Of a stretch of 54,610 bases of DNA, positions 53,756 to 54,610 are shown piece after piece (the first letter of the stretch is position 1; each line of letters begins with the position of its first letter). Origin of the DNA: JANXSD01 sp043758125 (lineage in GTDB: Bacteria > Bacteroidota > Bacteroidia > AKYH767-A > OLB10). Location: positions 1 to 54,610 of the forward strand of contig JAYVOC010000276.1 of the NCBI GenBank assembly GCA_043758125.1. The letters run 5' to 3'. The notes under the pieces are model-generated. The model saw nothing but the letters and a program-made list of their open reading frames with translations, made no database searches and was not told the origin of the DNA. A program made the translations under genes and the position numbers.

Positions 53756-54559
53756 ATGGCAGATCTGTTCACCCCATCCTGGGAAAACCCAACCAATTCC
53801 GAAAGGACTGAATTGGTTTTCCAAAACAGGAATAAAGAATATGGTGCGTATCCAATTCGAAAAAGCTACGATCGAACAACTTCGAGAGCACTACTTATTG
53901 CGATTGGTTTATTTGTTGTTGGTGTTGCTACTCCTTTTATCATGCGAATGATAAATAATTCAGGTGCTGAAAAAGTTGATAGATCTGTGGAAGTAAACAT
54001 AGAACTTAAAGAACCGCCACCACTAGATAAAAACGAACCACCACCACCACCTCCTCCTCCACCTCCACCAACAATCGAGACTGTAAAGTTTACTCCTCCT
54101 GTTGTTGTTGATCGCCAAGTAGAAGAAGAACAACCACCTCCTCAAGAAAAGCTAAGTGAAACAAATGTTGGCGTTGTAACTCAAGCAGGTGATGAGAATG
54201 CTGTTGAACCGCCTCCAGAAGTTGTTGCAGATCCAGATGCAGGTAAAGTATATAGTTATGTTGAAGAAATGCCTACTTTTCCAGGTGGTGAAGCAGCACT
54301 TTACGAATACTTGCAACGTAACATAAAATACCCGCCATTAGCTCGTGAAAACGGAATAACCGGTAAAGTATTTATTGGTTTTGTAGTTGATAAGGAAGGC
54401 AAAATTGGCGATATAAAAATTCTCCGTTCTTTAGGTGCAGGTTGTGATGAAGAAGCCTTAAGAGTAATAAAATCAATGCCTGGTTGGAAGCCAGGAAAGC
54501 AAAACGGAAGAACAGTTGCTGTTTCTTATAGTATGCCAATCAATTTCTCACTTAAGTAA
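53756..54559 (+). CDS. tonB: TonB family energy transducer
   Basis: A 267-residue protein: short cytoplasmic tail, membrane helix at about 48-65 (ALLIAIGLFVVGVATPFIM), Pro-rich stretch (about 88-150, including a run of eleven prolines and EEEQPPPQEK) spanning the periplasm, and a TonB C-terminal domain (about 180-267; YPPLARENGITGKVFIGFVV, ILRSLGAGCDEEALRVI, MPGWKPGKQNG). The long tail ahead of the helix with NKEYGAYPIRKSYDR is typical of Bacteroidota TonB. Couples the ExbBD proton flux to TonB receptors. Confidence 0.95.
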   Translation: MADLFTPSWENPTNSERTELVFQNRNKEYGAYPIRKSYDRTTSRALLIAIGLFVVGVATPFIMRMINNSGAEKVDRSVEVNIELKEPPPLDKNEPPPPPPPPPPPTIETVKFTPPVVVDRQVEEEQPPPQEKLSETNVGVVTQAGDENAVEPPPEVVADPDAGKVYSYVEEMPTFPGGEAALYEYLQRNIKYPPLARENGITGKVFIGFVVDKEGKIGDIKILRSLGAGCDEEALRVIKSMPGWKPGKQNGRTVAVSYSMPINFSLK

Positions 54560-54578
54560 ATTATTTCTATACCGTATC

Positions 54579-54609
54579 AAAGGCTCTTCCATCAAGGAGG
54601 AGCCTTTTT
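54579..54609 (+). terminator. Terminator after the TonB operon
   Basis: AAAGGCTCTTCC (54579-54590) pairs with GGAGGAGCCTTT (54596-54607), one wobble, loop ATCAA, ending in a T run at the window edge. Confidence 0.85.
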
Positions 54610-54610
54610 C

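Overview
The window is an A+T-rich, densely packed chromosomal segment from a member of the Bacteroidota. It most resembles the Chitinophagales/Sphingobacteriales type, inferred from protein families only. Evidence includes two proteins with type A and one with type B (gliding/CHU_C) secretion-system C-termini, many lipoproteins with an S-S-C-K-K lipobox, an OmpA/WD40/TPR protein of the PorE kind, an exbB-exbD-exbD-tonB operon, and repeated TAnnTTTG -7 promoter boxes. I see no tRNA, rRNA, insertion sequence, prophage or CRISPR array.

Layout. 1-3539 (minus): a coupled operon serS > TPR lipid-side protein > DUF4286 > rsmA (cut by the window edge). 3631-7446 (plus): purine nucleoside phosphorylase overlapping a degenerate DUF2064 protein, an amino-acid dehydrogenase and an MscS channel. 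7498-9322 (minus): lemA with two TPM-domain genes. 9485-11307: divergent trmB and a MurG-like glycosyltransferase. 11318-12861: a promoter, a cobalamin riboswitch, a BtuG-like beta-propeller lipoprotein and a strong terminator. 12859-18889 (minus): a seven-gene run of exported proteins: two DUF4214-like lipoproteins, a Tat-exported alkaline-phosphatase-fold protein, a CX4CH haem lipoprotein, two paralogous small lipoproteins and an M16 peptidase. 19125-20498: M20 dipeptidase. 20572-30003: a T9SS PKD adhesin-like protein, a lipoprotein, and a large TPR protein paired with an outer-membrane barrel.

30081-37504 (minus) is largely housekeeping: PorE-like OmpA protein, then purM, prfA, pyrF, a membrane-anchored helix-hairpin-helix protein and an acyl-CoA dehydrogenase. 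37894-39960 holds an FMN reductase and a GT-C glycosyltransferase. 40178-43869 (plus) carries gyrB, mdh and a single-domain retropepsin-like protease. 43878-50689 (minus) is a second surface-protein operon: two tandem FG-GAP proteins with T9SS tails, a small lipoprotein, a lipoprotein fusing a CX4CH haem domain to a YVTN-type propeller, and a DCC-type thiol protein. 50862-54610 carries yajQ and the TonB energy-transduction operon.

The parts most worth attention are: the exported operon at 12859-18889, whose combination (Tat phosphatase fold, CX4CH haem lipoprotein, GREP-repeat lipoproteins) resembles planctomycete DUF1501/cytochrome arrays and has no obvious described role here; the stand-alone B12-riboswitch-controlled BtuG-like gene without BtuB; the phosphorylase/DUF2064 pair, which may relate to arsenosugar-type nucleoside cleavage; and a recurring promoter layout (TAnnTTTG, four bases, start codon) that predicts leaderless mRNAs.
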